Shown: piece after piece, positions 36,933 to 45,909 of the stretch
Layout: each line of letters opens with the position of its first letter
Position numbering within the stretch: position 1 is the first letter of the stretch
DNA from: Brachybacterium alimentarium
GTDB taxonomy: Bacteria; Actinomycetota; Actinomycetes; Actinomycetales; Dermabacteraceae
DNA length: 64,000 bases
Reading direction: 5' to 3'
Assembly: GCF_002332425.1 (NCBI RefSeq)
Contig: NZ_NRGS01000005.1
Span: 1-64,000 of the forward strand
Made by a program: the position numbers and the translations under genes
The notes under the pieces: generated by a model
Database searches by the model: none
Told to the model about the DNA's origin: nothing
Seen by the model: the letters and a program-made list of their open reading frames with translations, nothing else

Positions 36933-39284
36933 TCACCACCTGATCGTGTGCTGCCCGGCATCGAGCGTCCGCTCCCCGTCCGGGAGCCGCACCTGGGCGC
37001 GAGTGCCCGGGGGCACTGCGAGCGTCATGGTCGACGCCCCACGATCCACCTCCAACCGGATCTCTCCGAAGATCGTCGCGCGGATCAGGTCGATGCGACC
37101 GACCGACACCTCGGGATCGGGCTGGACGACGAACTCCTGCCAACCCTCGGGACCGCGCCGCAGACCGGCCACGTGCTCATGGATCCAGGTGGCCGGAGTG
37201 CCCATGAAGTAGTGGGAGCAGGAGCGCGGGTCCTGCCACATCTCCATGAACGTCGAGTTCCCGGCGTCCAACCAGGCCTTCCAGCCCGGCGCGGTGGGGT
37301 TGCTGAGCACCCGCATCGCCAGCGCCCCGTGCCCGTGCTCCGAGAGCACCGGCAGCAGGTACCGCACCCCGATGTGGCCGCAGTCGTGGTGATCACCGCG
37401 CGCCTCGATGTCGGCGACGAGATGAGCCACCACCGCCTCGACCTGCGCCTCCGGCACGATGTGGAAGGCCAGCGGCAGCAGATTGCTGGTCTGGCGATAG
37501 CTGTCCTCGCCCGGATCGCGGTACCGGCCGCGCTCGCTGTCGAGGAAGACGGTGTTCACCGCCTCCTCGAGAGTCGCAGCCTGCTCGCGCAGCTGGTCGG
37601 GGGAGAGCAGAGCACCGGGCGCTGCCGAGGTCGAGGCGTCGGGAGCGCCCGACGGTGCTGCGGTGGCCGGGCCCTCCGTGGTCCAGGGGTTGTTCGCCAC
37701 GGCACCCACGGCCGCATCCGGCTCGGTCTCGGCGTCGGCGCCGACCAGCTCGAGGGCATGAGCGAGGGCGCGCAGACCCTGGGCGACGAAGAGGCTGCCG
37801 CTGAGGCGCTTGTCCTCCGGGGCGGGCCCGGGACTGCCCGGCGTCAGGTAGTCGCCGAGGACACCGCTGATCAGACCGTCCTCATCCCGCCGATCCCACT
37901 CATGGGCGAGGTAGGCGGCAGCGGCCTGGGCGTGCTCGCCCACCACATCGACCTCGCCGTACTCGCTGGCGAGCTCGTCCAGCAGCACCGGCAGCAGCGT
38001 GGTCCACTCCGGGGCCGGGGAGAGCTCCTCATAGCCCCAGCCGGGGTTCGGGGCGATCACCGACAGCGAGCCGTCGGCCCGCTGACCGTCCACCTGATTC
38101 GCGATCCACTTGCGCAGCATCCGGCGCATGTCGAAGCTCGCCGTCATCGCACGCAGACCCGTCAGCGCGTCCCCCGTCCACCCGTTCTTCTCATGCATCG
38201 GGGTGTCGGTGGGGACGTGGTGCATGTTGTTCGCGAGCGAGGCCCGCATCGCCGCGTCGAAGCGCTCGAGGTACTCGTCGCTGCTGGTCAGCATGCTCGC
38301 CACCTCGAGATCAGCATGGGCCAGAAGGCCGGTGACCTGGAGGTCCTGCAACGAGCCGAGGTGGGACCAGAGCTCCACGTACCGGAAGCCCTTGTAGCTG
38401 AACTGCGGCTCGAAGGAGCGGGCATCGATGCTCAGGCGCACCCTGTCCTCCTGGAAGCGCTCGGCGTGGATGTGCTCGTTGTCCGCATCGACGCTGCCGT
38501 CCGCGCGCAGCTTCTCGCCGTGGACGGCCGTGAACTCGAGCGGATCCTGCCCCGTCAGCTCGTACCGGCACCAGCCGGCGATCACCTGTCCCATGTCGAG
38601 CACCACCCGCTCACCGCCGGGGACCACGACCGGGGTGATCTCCTCCTGGATCACGACCGGCTCCTGGACCTGCAGCTGCATCCGCGGTTCCGGGATCGGT
38701 GCCGTGCGGCGCGCTCCGGTCCGCGGCCGGTCCACGAGCACCGGCTCCCAGTCGGAGTCGTCGAAGTCGGCCCGCAGCCACGCCGTCGGATCCTCCCGGC
38801 CCTCGAACACCTCGCCCTCGTACATCGAGTCGTGCAGCACCGGGCCCGGGGCCGTCCGCCAGCTCTCGTCGGTGCTGATCACCCGTGACGTGCCGTCGGC
38901 CTGCTCGATCCGCAGATGCGCCCAGGCGCGCACGGGCCCGCGCCAGGGCGCCTGCTCCCAGCGCCACACATTCAGGGTGTCCATGGCGTGGAAGCCGCGG
39001 CCCAGCGCGATGCCCAGGACGTTCTCGCCCACGCCGAGCAGCGAGGAGACCTCCGCCTCGCAGACCAGCACCCGGCGGCGCGGGTCGGTCAGTCCCGGGT
39101 CCAGGCGCGAGCTGCGGAACGGGGATTCACCGACGAAGGCGCGGAAGGCGCCCAGGCCGGTCACCAGCAGGCGCGCGGACAGCGGCGGCGAGGAGAGCTC
39201 GAAGGTGGTGCGCAGCAGGGGGTTCTGGGGATCCTCGGCCGGGGCCGTGATCCAGCGGGCGAGGGCAGGGTCGAGGTCCGTCAT
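36933..39284 (-). CDS. GH78 alpha-L-rhamnosidase-like protein
   Basis: A 783-residue protein with N-terminal beta-sandwich domains, containing the conserved ALGRGFHAMD / NVWRWE and DMGQVIAGW segments. An (alpha/alpha)6 catalytic barrel follows, with TPMHEKNGWTGDAL, where acidic residues act in hydrolysis. It ends in a beta domain. There is no signal peptide, so it probably acts on imported rhamnosides in the cytoplasm. An Ala/Thr/Pro-rich insert interrupts the barrel around positions 37600-37740. I start at ATG 39284, with AGGTGG upstream; the much longer open frame is not supported. No rhamnose catabolic genes are adjacent. Confidence 0.85.
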   Translation of the reverse strand: MTDLDPALARWITAPAEDPQNPLLRTTFELSSPPLSARLLVTGLGAFRAFVGESPFRSSRLDPGLTDPRRRVLVCEAEVSSLLGVGENVLGIALGRGFHAMDTLNVWRWEQAPWRGPVRAWAHLRIEQADGTSRVISTDESWRTAPGPVLHDSMYEGEVFEGREDPTAWLRADFDDSDWEPVLVDRPRTGARRTAPIPEPRMQLQVQEPVVIQEEITPVVVPGGERVVLDMGQVIAGWCRYELTGQDPLEFTAVHGEKLRADGSVDADNEHIHAERFQEDRVRLSIDARSFEPQFSYKGFRYVELWSHLGSLQDLQVTGLLAHADLEVASMLTSSDEYLERFDAAMRASLANNMHHVPTDTPMHEKNGWTGDALTGLRAMTASFDMRRMLRKWIANQVDGQRADGSLSVIAPNPGWGYEELSPAPEWTTLLPVLLDELASEYGEVDVVGEHAQAAAAYLAHEWDRRDEDGLISGVLGDYLTPGSPGPAPEDKRLSGSLFVAQGLRALAHALELVGADAETEPDAAVGAVANNPWTTEGPATAAPSGAPDASTSAAPGALLSPDQLREQAATLEEAVNTVFLDSERGRYRDPGEDSYRQTSNLLPLAFHIVPEAQVEAVVAHLVADIEARGDHHDCGHIGVRYLLPVLSEHGHGALAMRVLSNPTAPGWKAWLDAGNSTFMEMWQDPRSCSHYFMGTPATWIHEHVAGLRRGPEGWQEFVVQPDPEVSVGRIDLIRATIFGEIRLEVDRGASTMTLAVPPGTRAQVRLPDGERTLDAGQHTIRW

Positions 39285-39450
39285 CGTGCAGGCCACCTGA
39301 TCTCTCGAGTCATCATCGACGAATCCGCACAGTCTGGCACGCAGCATGCTGCGCAGGCCGCAGGCGACGGACGGGCGATCCCGTGGATCTCGCCGTGCCC
39401 CGCGCACCGGCTCCCAGGCGTCCCGAGGGCGCACCTGCCACCATGGCGGC

Positions 39451-40161
39451 ATGGATCTGCAGAATCTCGCCCGGGCGGTGTGGGAGCGCATCACGCCCAC
39501 GACCGCGCCGGACCCCGGCTGGTGGGTGCTGCTCGCGCTCGCCGCCGCCCTCGTGGTGGTCGCGGTCCCGACGCTGTGGCGCCTGGCGCGACCTGCGGTG
39601 ACGATCGTGCACGAACTCGGGCACGCGATCATCGGGATGCTGATGGGCCGGCGCTTCACCGGTTTCGTGGTCAGCGGCGACATGTCCGGGCACGCGGTGA
39701 CGGTGGGGCCGCGGCGCGGGTTCGGCCGGATCGCCTCGACCTGGGCGGGATATCCCGCGCCCGCGCTCCTCGGCGCGGTGCTGGTCCAGGTCGCCCTGCA
39801 GGGCTGGGCGAGCACGGCGCTGTTCGTTGCCCTGGTGGTGCTGGTGCTCTCGCTCGTGTTCACCCGCTCCGTGCACACGGTGCTGGCCGTGCTCCTCTCC
39901 GCCCTGGCCGTCGGCGCGACCTGGTGGTGGGGGAGCCCTTCGGTGACCGCCCTGGTCACCCTGGTGATCGGCGTGTTCCTGCTGATCGGGGCCTGGAAGC
40001 ATCTGGGCGCCGTGATCACCGGCGGCGGCCGGGGCGACGACCCCGCCCAGCTGGCCCAGCTGACGCCGATCCCGGGCTGGCTGTGGATCACCGGCTACGT
40101 GGTGGTCCTCGCTGTGTGCACCTGGTGGGCGTGGACCGCGCTCGGCCCGCAGCTCTTCTGA
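39451..40161 (+). CDS. M50-type membrane zinc metalloprotease-like protein
   Basis: A 236-residue integral membrane protein with about six hydrophobic segments. The HExxH zinc motif is in VHELGHAI, inside the second segment, as in M50B-like peptidases of actinobacteria. A second conserved element is AGYPAPALLGAV. A third metal ligand was not identified, so activity is likely but not certain. Start chosen at ATG 39451; a CACCAT hexamer 6 nt upstream resembles a leaderless -10 box. Confidence 0.8.
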   Translation: MDLQNLARAVWERITPTTAPDPGWWVLLALAAALVVVAVPTLWRLARPAVTIVHELGHAIIGMLMGRRFTGFVVSGDMSGHAVTVGPRRGFGRIASTWAGYPAPALLGAVLVQVALQGWASTALFVALVVLVLSLVFTRSVHTVLAVLLSALAVGATWWWGSPSVTALVTLVIGVFLLIGAWKHLGAVITGGGRGDDPAQLAQLTPIPGWLWITGYVVVLAVCTWWAWTALGPQLF

Positions 40162-40237
40162 CCGGGGCGCGGCGTGACAGGCCGCGCCCGGCGGTGCATG
40201 CTCGGAGGCGGACGCCGCACTCGGGGAGGTGAGCGCG

Positions 40238-41707
40238 ATGGAGTGGACCAGCTGGCTCGGGTTCCTGGACGGGCACGACTACACGATCGCGCGCGAGGTG
40301 ATCCTCCGCGGTGTCGCCGCCGTGTTCGTGCTCGCCTTCCTGTCCACCCTGAACCAGTTCCCGGCCCTGCTGGGGGAGCGCGGACTGCTGCCCGCTCCCG
40401 ACTACCTCGCCCGCACCGCCGGGCGCGGCGGCCCGACCCTGTTCCGCTGGCGACTGACGCCCTACAGCGATCGTCTGCTGCGGGTGATGTGCCTGGTGGG
40501 GATGCTGCTCGGGGTCAGCGTGATGCTGGGGCTGCCGCAGCAGGGGCCCGCCTGGAGCACCATCCCGGTGTTCCTCCTGATGTGGGTGCTGTACCTGTCC
40601 ATCCATTCCGTCGGCCGCACCTTCTACGGCTACGGATGGGAGTCGATGCTGTTGGAGTGCGGGGCCGTCGTCGGCTTTCTGGGCTCCCAGGAGGTCGCAC
40701 CGCCGCTGCTGGTGCTGTGGTTCCTGCGCTGGATGCTGCTGCGCCTCGAGTTCGGCGCCGGGATGATCAAGATCCGCGGCGACTCCGCCTGGCGGGACCT
40801 CACCGCCATGGACCATCACCATCAGACCCAGCCCATGCCCGGTCCGCTCAGCCGCTTCGCCCACCGCAGGCCGCGCTGGTGGCACCGGCTCGAGGTGCTC
40901 GGCAGCCACGCGGTGCAGCTCGGCGCGATCTGGCTGATCCTGCTGCCGCAGCCGGTCGCCTCCATCGGGGCGTCGCTGGTGATCCTCTCCCAGCTGTTCC
41001 TCGTCCTGACCGGGAACTACGCGTGGTTGAACTGGCTGACGATCCTGGTGGCGTTCTCCGCCGTCAGCGATTCGTTCCTGCGCTGGCTGGTCGGCGGCCC
41101 GTTCCCGGGGTGGGGCTGGGGCGGCCTGGGAAGCTCCGGGCCGACGGACTCGCCGCTGTGGTGGCATCTGCTGATCCTCGCCGTGTGCATCGTGCTGGCG
41201 GTGCTGAGCTGGAAGCCGCTGCTGAACCTCTTCTCCTCGCACCAGCTGATGAACGCGAGCTTCAACCGCTTCCACCTCGTCAACGCCTACGGCGCCTTCG
41301 GATCGATGACGACGCGGCGGTACGAGGTCGTCATCGAGGGCACCCAGGATCCCGCTCCGGAGACGGCCGACGAGGAGGCCTGGCGGCCCTACGAGTTCCG
41401 GGGCAAACCGGGGGACGTGCGCCGCCGATCCCGGCAGTTCGCGCCCTACCACCTGCGGTTGGACTGGCAGATGTGGTTCCTCGCGCTGCGGCCCGGCGCG
41501 GAGGACTGGTTCATGGCGCTGCTGGGCAAGCTGCTGGACGGCGATCCCGACATCCGTCGGCTCCTGCGCACCGATCCCTTCGACGGGGCGCCGCCGACGG
41601 GCCTGCGGGTGAGGTACTTCGAGTACCGCTATGCGTCGGCGCAGGAGCGTCGCGACAGCGGCGCCTGGTGGGTGCGCACCGATCTTGGGGTGATCGCGCG
41701 GACGTGA
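40238..41707 (+). CDS. Lipase maturation factor-family membrane protein
   Basis: A 489-residue polytopic protein of the LMF1-like family. The family blocks are clear: RFYGYGWES-like FYGYGWESMLLE, FRWMLLRLEFGAGMIKIRGD, SPLWW and, at the C-terminus, YEFRGKPGDV followed by FAPYHLRLDWQMWFLAL. In animals LMF1 aids folding of secreted lipases; the bacterial role is unknown. GGGGAGG lies 8 nt before ATG 40238, favouring it over GTG 40229. No lipase is adjacent. Confidence 0.85.
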   Translation: MEWTSWLGFLDGHDYTIAREVILRGVAAVFVLAFLSTLNQFPALLGERGLLPAPDYLARTAGRGGPTLFRWRLTPYSDRLLRVMCLVGMLLGVSVMLGLPQQGPAWSTIPVFLLMWVLYLSIHSVGRTFYGYGWESMLLECGAVVGFLGSQEVAPPLLVLWFLRWMLLRLEFGAGMIKIRGDSAWRDLTAMDHHHQTQPMPGPLSRFAHRRPRWWHRLEVLGSHAVQLGAIWLILLPQPVASIGASLVILSQLFLVLTGNYAWLNWLTILVAFSAVSDSFLRWLVGGPFPGWGWGGLGSSGPTDSPLWWHLLILAVCIVLAVLSWKPLLNLFSSHQLMNASFNRFHLVNAYGAFGSMTTRRYEVVIEGTQDPAPETADEEAWRPYEFRGKPGDVRRRSRQFAPYHLRLDWQMWFLALRPGAEDWFMALLGKLLDGDPDIRRLLRTDPFDGAPPTGLRVRYFEYRYASAQERRDSGAWWVRTDLGVIART

Positions 41708-41801
41708 GCCCCGGGACCCAGCACAGCAGGGAGCCGGGAGGCAGGACAGCTGGGGCCGCGTGGACAGGTGCCGAAATGCCGGGCAGTGAGCGTCGCGTGC
41801 C

Positions 41802-42818
41802 TCAGACGTTGAGGAGGGCCGCGCGCACCAGCAGGATCACGAACGCGATCGACGGCAGGAACAGCACCGTGAGCCAGACCTTGCGGTACGAGAGGATCGC
41901 GAGGAATTCGCGCACCGTGGCACTGGGGACGAAGTAGAACGCCGTCGGTCCTCCGATCGCCTCGTCGGCGAAGCCGAGCTTCCGGGCCAGCAGTGCGGCC
42001 CGGAAGGCGTGGTAGCGACTGGTGGTGACGATGTACGGAGCCTGGTGGCCGGTGGCATCGAGGATCCGATGGGAGAAGACCAGGTTCTCCTCGGTGGTGC
42101 GGGACTCGGTCTCGGCATGGACCCGGTCCGCCGGCATCCCGGCGTCCTCCAGGAGATACTCGGCCATGGCCTCGCCCTCGGCGCGCGGCTCGTCCTCGCC
42201 GCGGCCGCCCGAGGGGATCAGCAGCGGGTCCAGGCCCTTGCTCAGCAGACGCTCGCGCTCGGCGACGCCGCGGTCGAGCCGGTTGCGCAGGAGCTTCGGG
42301 GGCTGCCCGTCGATCAGGCCCGAGCCGTGGATGATGATCCCTTCGGTGTCCAGCTGCCGAGGGAACAGCTGGTAGGGGACCGAGGCGCACAGGAAGACCA
42401 GGAATGCGAGCCCGATGTGCAGCGAGAGCAGGGCGAGCAGGGCTCCGGCGCCGATACCGATCGGGTTCAGGGTGACCACCAGGGAGGCCGAGGCGACCGG
42501 GGCCGCGAGCAGCGCGATCCCCACGAGCCCGGAGAGCAGGTTGCCCAGTGAGCGGCCCTCCTTGCGCACCATGGTCAGTCCGTTGCAGATCATGAAGACA
42601 CCGAGCACCAGCACGCCCAGCAGTGCGAGGCCGCCGCCGGCGAGCACCAGCAGATCGCCCAGCGGAAGGGCGGTCGAGATCAGGCGTGCGAGGGTCGAGA
42701 TGCTCGAGTGCAGCGCGATCAGCAGCAGCACCCCGTTGCGCACCCGTCGGCGGTCGCGGCGGAACACCACCAGGTACACCGCCCACCAGAAGGCCGTGCC
42801 GACGATAGCTCCCAGCAT
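41802..42818 (-). CDS. YdcF (DUF218) family membrane protein
   Basis: A 338-residue protein with about six N-terminal membrane segments and a cytoplasmic or extracytoplasmic DUF218 domain (from about residue 165). The domain carries IIIHGSGLIDGQPPKLLRNRLD, SGGRGEDEPRAEGEAM, ESRTTEENL and TSRYHAFRA, and ends with a further membrane segment. This fused layout is the SanA/YdcF-like type suspected of envelope roles such as carbohydrate or peptidoglycan handling. AGGAG precedes ATG 42818 by 6 nt. Confidence 0.87.
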   Translation of the reverse strand: MLGAIVGTAFWWAVYLVVFRRDRRRVRNGVLLLIALHSSISTLARLISTALPLGDLLVLAGGGLALLGVLVLGVFMICNGLTMVRKEGRSLGNLLSGLVGIALLAAPVASASLVVTLNPIGIGAGALLALLSLHIGLAFLVFLCASVPYQLFPRQLDTEGIIIHGSGLIDGQPPKLLRNRLDRGVAERERLLSKGLDPLLIPSGGRGEDEPRAEGEAMAEYLLEDAGMPADRVHAETESRTTEENLVFSHRILDATGHQAPYIVTTSRYHAFRAALLARKLGFADEAIGGPTAFYFVPSATVREFLAILSYRKVWLTVLFLPSIAFVILLVRAALLNV

Positions 42819-42936
42819 GCGCTGCTCCTCTCGAGATCCGAGGTTCCATCCTGGCACCCGCTGCGCCGTGCCCGCGCATCGCAGCGGCCGGTGCGTGATC
42901 ACATCACGGACCAGTCGCTGCTCGCCGGGTGGCTGC

Positions 42937-43027
42937 GGAACCCGGACCCCGGACCCCGGAGCCCGGAGCCCGGAACCCGGAACCCGGACCGCGGAGCTCG
43001 GAATCCGGAACCCGGAGCAGGGAGCCC
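42937..43027. repeat. 13-unit heptanucleotide array (GGANCCC)
   Basis: Thirteen tandem 7-bp units of the form GGANCCC, about nine of them exact to that pattern, between the YdcF gene and the uxaE-like gene. The array runs into the left arm of the terminator. A related heptamer array lies upstream of the LacI gene. Confidence 0.9.
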
Positions 43028-43060
43028 GGTGTGCAGCGTCTCCGCTGCGCACCGGGCTCC
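43021..43060 (-). terminator. Terminator of the dehydrogenase/uxaE-like operon
   Basis: An 18-bp stem with one wobble pair (arm GGAGCCCGGTGTGCAGCG) and a TCTC loop, 12 bp after the stop of the minus-strand epimerase gene. Confidence 0.8.
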
Positions 43061-43072
43061 GGACAGGCTGAC

Positions 43073-44509
43073 TCAGCGACCGGTCGGTGCCGCCGCGAAG
43101 GGGGCGAGGTGCTGGCCGATGTGAGCGGCGAGGACGTCGCTGTGCTGGGCCTGGTTCTCGGTGACGACCGCGAGGAAGCGGTCGTGGATCGAGGCGCCCG
43201 CAGCGTCGGTGCCGTTGAGCGAATCGCCGTAGCCCACGTGCAGGATCTGACGCGCATCGGAGGAACGGATCAGCTCCTGCAGGTCCACCCCGGCGAGCGA
43301 GGTGGGGGTGCGGTCCTCGTGCGCGGAGACCTGGTAGCTCGCGCGGGCCTTCACGTACGAGGCACGGGAGATGTCCCAGATGGCGGAGAACAGCTCCGGA
43401 TCGTGGGCGGCGACCACCTCGACACCGCACAGGTAGCTGGTGCCGGAGGTCTTCAGGTGCACCAGGCCCTGGGTCGCCTCGACGCACAGCGGGTAGATCG
43501 AGAACTTGTCCGAGCCGGAGTGCAGGGAGATCTTGTAGCCGCCGAACTGCTCGGAGATCGCGTGGTGCGCCTCGAGGTTCAGGCGAAGCTCCTCGGTGTC
43601 GCCCAGGAAGTCCAGCCCCTTCTCGAAGCCGTCGACATAGCGCGGTGCGAAGCTGAACCAGGAGGCGCCCAGGCGCTTGAGCTCGGAGGCCAGGTAGAAG
43701 TGCTCGAAGAAGGTGGTCAGCCACTTCGTCTCGTCCACGGCGAACTCGATCTCGACCTCGTGCTGCGCATTGTCCGTCACGTGGCGGTACAGGCGCATCG
43801 ACTCCACGACCGCGCGACCGTACTTCACGGCGGCGGTGAGGACGTCCTGCTCGGTGACCTCGATCTGGGAGTGGCCGACGTCCAGCGTCATGCCGACATA
43901 GCGCTTCTTCAGGTCCTCCAGGGAGTCCTCGAGCTGGTCCCAGGGGAGGGCCTCGGCGTCGGCCGCGGAGACTCCGGCGGTGACGTCGGCGACCAGATCG
44001 CCCGGATCCAGCGTGAACATCACGAAGCCGGCCTCGAGACCGCGGTCGATGCCCTCGGTGGTCTTGATGTGGTCGCAGTCGGCGCCGAAGCCGCTTTCCC
44101 ACCCGGCCTCGACCAGGCCGAAGACGGCGTCGTCCATGACGGACCGGGCGCTGCGGCCCAGACGGTCCATCTCGCGGATCGACTGCTGGGCGAGGACCGG
44201 CATGACGCCGGGACCCTGGGTGGCGAAGGCGCGGGCCTGCCCGGGGGTGGCCAGGCCCGTGCGGTCACCGGTGCCGACGGAGGTGCGGTGGCCGCTGATC
44301 TTCTGGGGGCGCAGAGCCGGGAAGGCAGTCTGCAGCGCGCGGGCGTTCGCGGTGGACAGCGGCCCGGTGAGCACGTGGCTGTCGCCGGCCGCCGAGGCCT
44401 GGCCCTCGAAGGCGGTCAGGGCGTCGGCCGCGGAGGCGACGAGCTGCAGGGAACGGGCGGAGCCGTCGTAGCGGATGCTCGCCTCGAGGGAATCGTTGCG
44501 CAGGGTCAT
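43073..44509 (-). CDS. uxaE: UxaE-like tagaturonate epimerase family protein
   Basis: A 478-residue protein of the UxaE family, whose characterised members epimerise tagaturonate to fructuronate in hexuronate catabolism. Family markers are FGADCDHIKT (141-150, metal-binding), TLDVGHSQIEV, the YKISLHSGSDKFSIYP block and HVGYGDSLNG at the C-terminus. It begins at ATG 44509 with GGAGA about 6 nt upstream, 116 bp after the dehydrogenase gene. With the dehydrogenase, the LacI regulator and the GntP permease it forms a sugar-acid cluster. The exact sugar acid is not certain. Confidence 0.8.
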   Translation of the reverse strand: MTLRNDSLEASIRYDGSARSLQLVASAADALTAFEGQASAAGDSHVLTGPLSTANARALQTAFPALRPQKISGHRTSVGTGDRTGLATPGQARAFATQGPGVMPVLAQQSIREMDRLGRSARSVMDDAVFGLVEAGWESGFGADCDHIKTTEGIDRGLEAGFVMFTLDPGDLVADVTAGVSAADAEALPWDQLEDSLEDLKKRYVGMTLDVGHSQIEVTEQDVLTAAVKYGRAVVESMRLYRHVTDNAQHEVEIEFAVDETKWLTTFFEHFYLASELKRLGASWFSFAPRYVDGFEKGLDFLGDTEELRLNLEAHHAISEQFGGYKISLHSGSDKFSIYPLCVEATQGLVHLKTSGTSYLCGVEVVAAHDPELFSAIWDISRASYVKARASYQVSAHEDRTPTSLAGVDLQELIRSSDARQILHVGYGDSLNGTDAAGASIHDRFLAVVTENQAQHSDVLAAHIGQHLAPFAAAPTGR

Positions 44510-44625
44510 GGGGTTCTCCGTTTCGGTGGGGTGGTCGGGATCGAGGTGGGGGATGCGCGGCAGGCGCGGGATGCAGCGCGGGCCGCGAGGAGCGGGTATG
44601 CGGGCGGAGGGGGACAGGCGATCGC

Positions 44626-45690
44626 TCAGGGGCCGTTCGGGAACTCCAGGAGCACCTTGACCTCGCTGGTGGACCCGCCGGCAGCCTCTTCGAGCGCGGT
44701 GCGGGCCTCGGTGAACGGCACGATGGCGGTGCGGATCGGGGAGACGTCCACCTGCCCGGTGCTGAGCAGCTCGATGAGTGCGGGGAAGACGTCCCGGCTG
44801 TTGCGGGAGCCCAGCACCGTCAGCTCCTTCTTGATCAGCAGCGACTGATTGAAGGTCACCTCGGCCGTGCCGTTGCCGATCAGCGCCAGTCGCGCGCCGA
44901 CGGCGGCCGCCTCGATCGCATTCAGGAAGGAGACCGGCAGCCCGGTGGCCTCGCAGACCACGTCGAAGCCGTCCCCGCCTGTCGCGCCGGCGATCACGTC
45001 CGCGAGCGGGGTGGACGAGAGGTCGACGGTGCCTTCGGCGCCGAGGGATGCGGCCAGCTCGAGCCGGGAGGGAACGACATCGGCGACCCACACGCGTGCG
45101 CCGCGGGTGCGCGCCGAGAGCATCGTGAACAGACCGATCGCGCCCGCGCCGAGCACCAGCACCCGCTCGCCCTCGCGCACGCCGGCCCGCAGCACGGCGT
45201 GATAGCCGATGGAGAACGGCTCGACCAGCGCCAGGTCCCGAGGGTCCACGCCGTCGGCCCGGTGCAGCCGGTCCAGCGGCATGGTGATCAGCTCCTGGAA
45301 GCTGCCGTCGCGATGGACGCCCATCGTCTCGTTGTGCATGCACGCGTTGACCAGTCCGCGGCGGCAGGAATAACAGGTGTCGTCCTCGAAGTAGGGCACG
45401 CCGGTGACGATGTCTCCGGGAGCGAACCGGGCTGACCGGGCGGCGTTGTCAGCGTCGCCAGCGTCGCGAGCGTCGTCAGCGCCGTGGATCTCGAGGATCT
45501 CGGCGGAGAACTCGTGACCGGGCACGCGGGGGTAGCTGGCGAACGGCTGCGTGCCGCGGAACGTCTGGATGTCCGAGCCGCAGATCCCCGCGTAGCGCAC
45601 GCGGAGCAGAGCCTCGCCGGGGCCAGGGCGGGGCGCCTCGACCTCGGCGACCTCGGCGCAGCCCGGTTCGGTCACCTGCAGTGCTCTCAT
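44626..45690 (-). CDS. Zinc-dependent medium-chain sugar (acid) dehydrogenase
   Basis: A 354-residue Zn-MDR enzyme. The catalytic zinc ligands are Cys37 (AGICGSD) and His59-Glu60 (PGHEF), and the NAD loop is VLGAGAIGLF. The structural-zinc lobe keeps three cysteines (106, 109, 117) but has Asp at 103 where the first cysteine is expected. Residues 72-86 are an Asp/Ala insert (ADDARDAGDADNAAR) not typical of the family. AAGGAG precedes the ATG by 5 nt. It probably reduces or oxidises the hexulonate handled by the UxaE-like enzyme. Confidence 0.85.
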   Translation of the reverse strand: MRALQVTEPGCAEVAEVEAPRPGPGEALLRVRYAGICGSDIQTFRGTQPFASYPRVPGHEFSAEILEIHGADDARDAGDADNAARSARFAPGDIVTGVPYFEDDTCYSCRRGLVNACMHNETMGVHRDGSFQELITMPLDRLHRADGVDPRDLALVEPFSIGYHAVLRAGVREGERVLVLGAGAIGLFTMLSARTRGARVWVADVVPSRLELAASLGAEGTVDLSSTPLADVIAGATGGDGFDVVCEATGLPVSFLNAIEAAAVGARLALIGNGTAEVTFNQSLLIKKELTVLGSRNSRDVFPALIELLSTGQVDVSPIRTAIVPFTEARTALEEAAGGSTSEVKVLLEFPNGP

Positions 45691-45776
45691 GGTGCTCCTT
45701 CGGGGCTGCGACAACGGCGGCGGCGGGTCAGTGCGTGATTCCAGTGCCCTGCCGGTGCGCAGGGCCGTCTCTACAG

Positions 45777-45790
45777 CGTAAACGATTGCA
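45777..45790. promoter_or_regulatory. LacI-family operator 1
   Basis: The minus strand reads TGCAATCGTTTACG, close to the LacI-family consensus TGNAANCGNTTNCA with a central CG. It is 87 bp upstream of the dehydrogenase start. Confidence 0.6.
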
Positions 45791-45825
45791 TCCACAGTTT
45801 CCACGTGGAGGGGTCGTCCGTGGAC

Positions 45826-45831
45826 TAGGAT
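45826..45831 (+). promoter_or_regulatory. -10 box of the lacI-family gene
   Basis: TAGGAT, followed by 6 nt and a GTG at 45838 that is in frame with the LacI gene. If the transcript is leaderless, translation would begin at 45838 rather than 46024. Confidence 0.45.
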
Positions 45832-45841
45832 TCCGGAGTGG

Positions 45842-45854
45842 TGCAAAAGTTGCA
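45842..45854. promoter_or_regulatory. LacI-family operator 2
   Basis: TGCAA-AAG-TTGCA, a perfect 5-bp inverted repeat with a 3-nt centre, directly at the expected transcription start of the regulator gene. It fits autoregulation. Confidence 0.6.
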
Positions 45855-45909
45855 GTCCGCACTCCGCACTCCGCACTCCGCAGTCCGCAGTTCGCAGTCC
45901 GCAGTCCGG
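45854..45909. repeat. 8-unit heptanucleotide array (ANTCCGC)
   Basis: Eight tandem 7-bp units (AGTCCGC / ACTCCGC, with one TTCGC and one final CCGG variant) upstream of the LacI gene. The unit shares the NTCCG core with the complement of the array at 42937-43027. Seven is not a multiple of three, so unit loss would change reading frame. Confidence 0.9.

Noticed and set aside
39285-40091. Long N-terminal extension of the GH78 protein
   Set aside because: It reads antisense through the M50-like gene and is low-complexity; the GH78 fold starts near ATG 39284.
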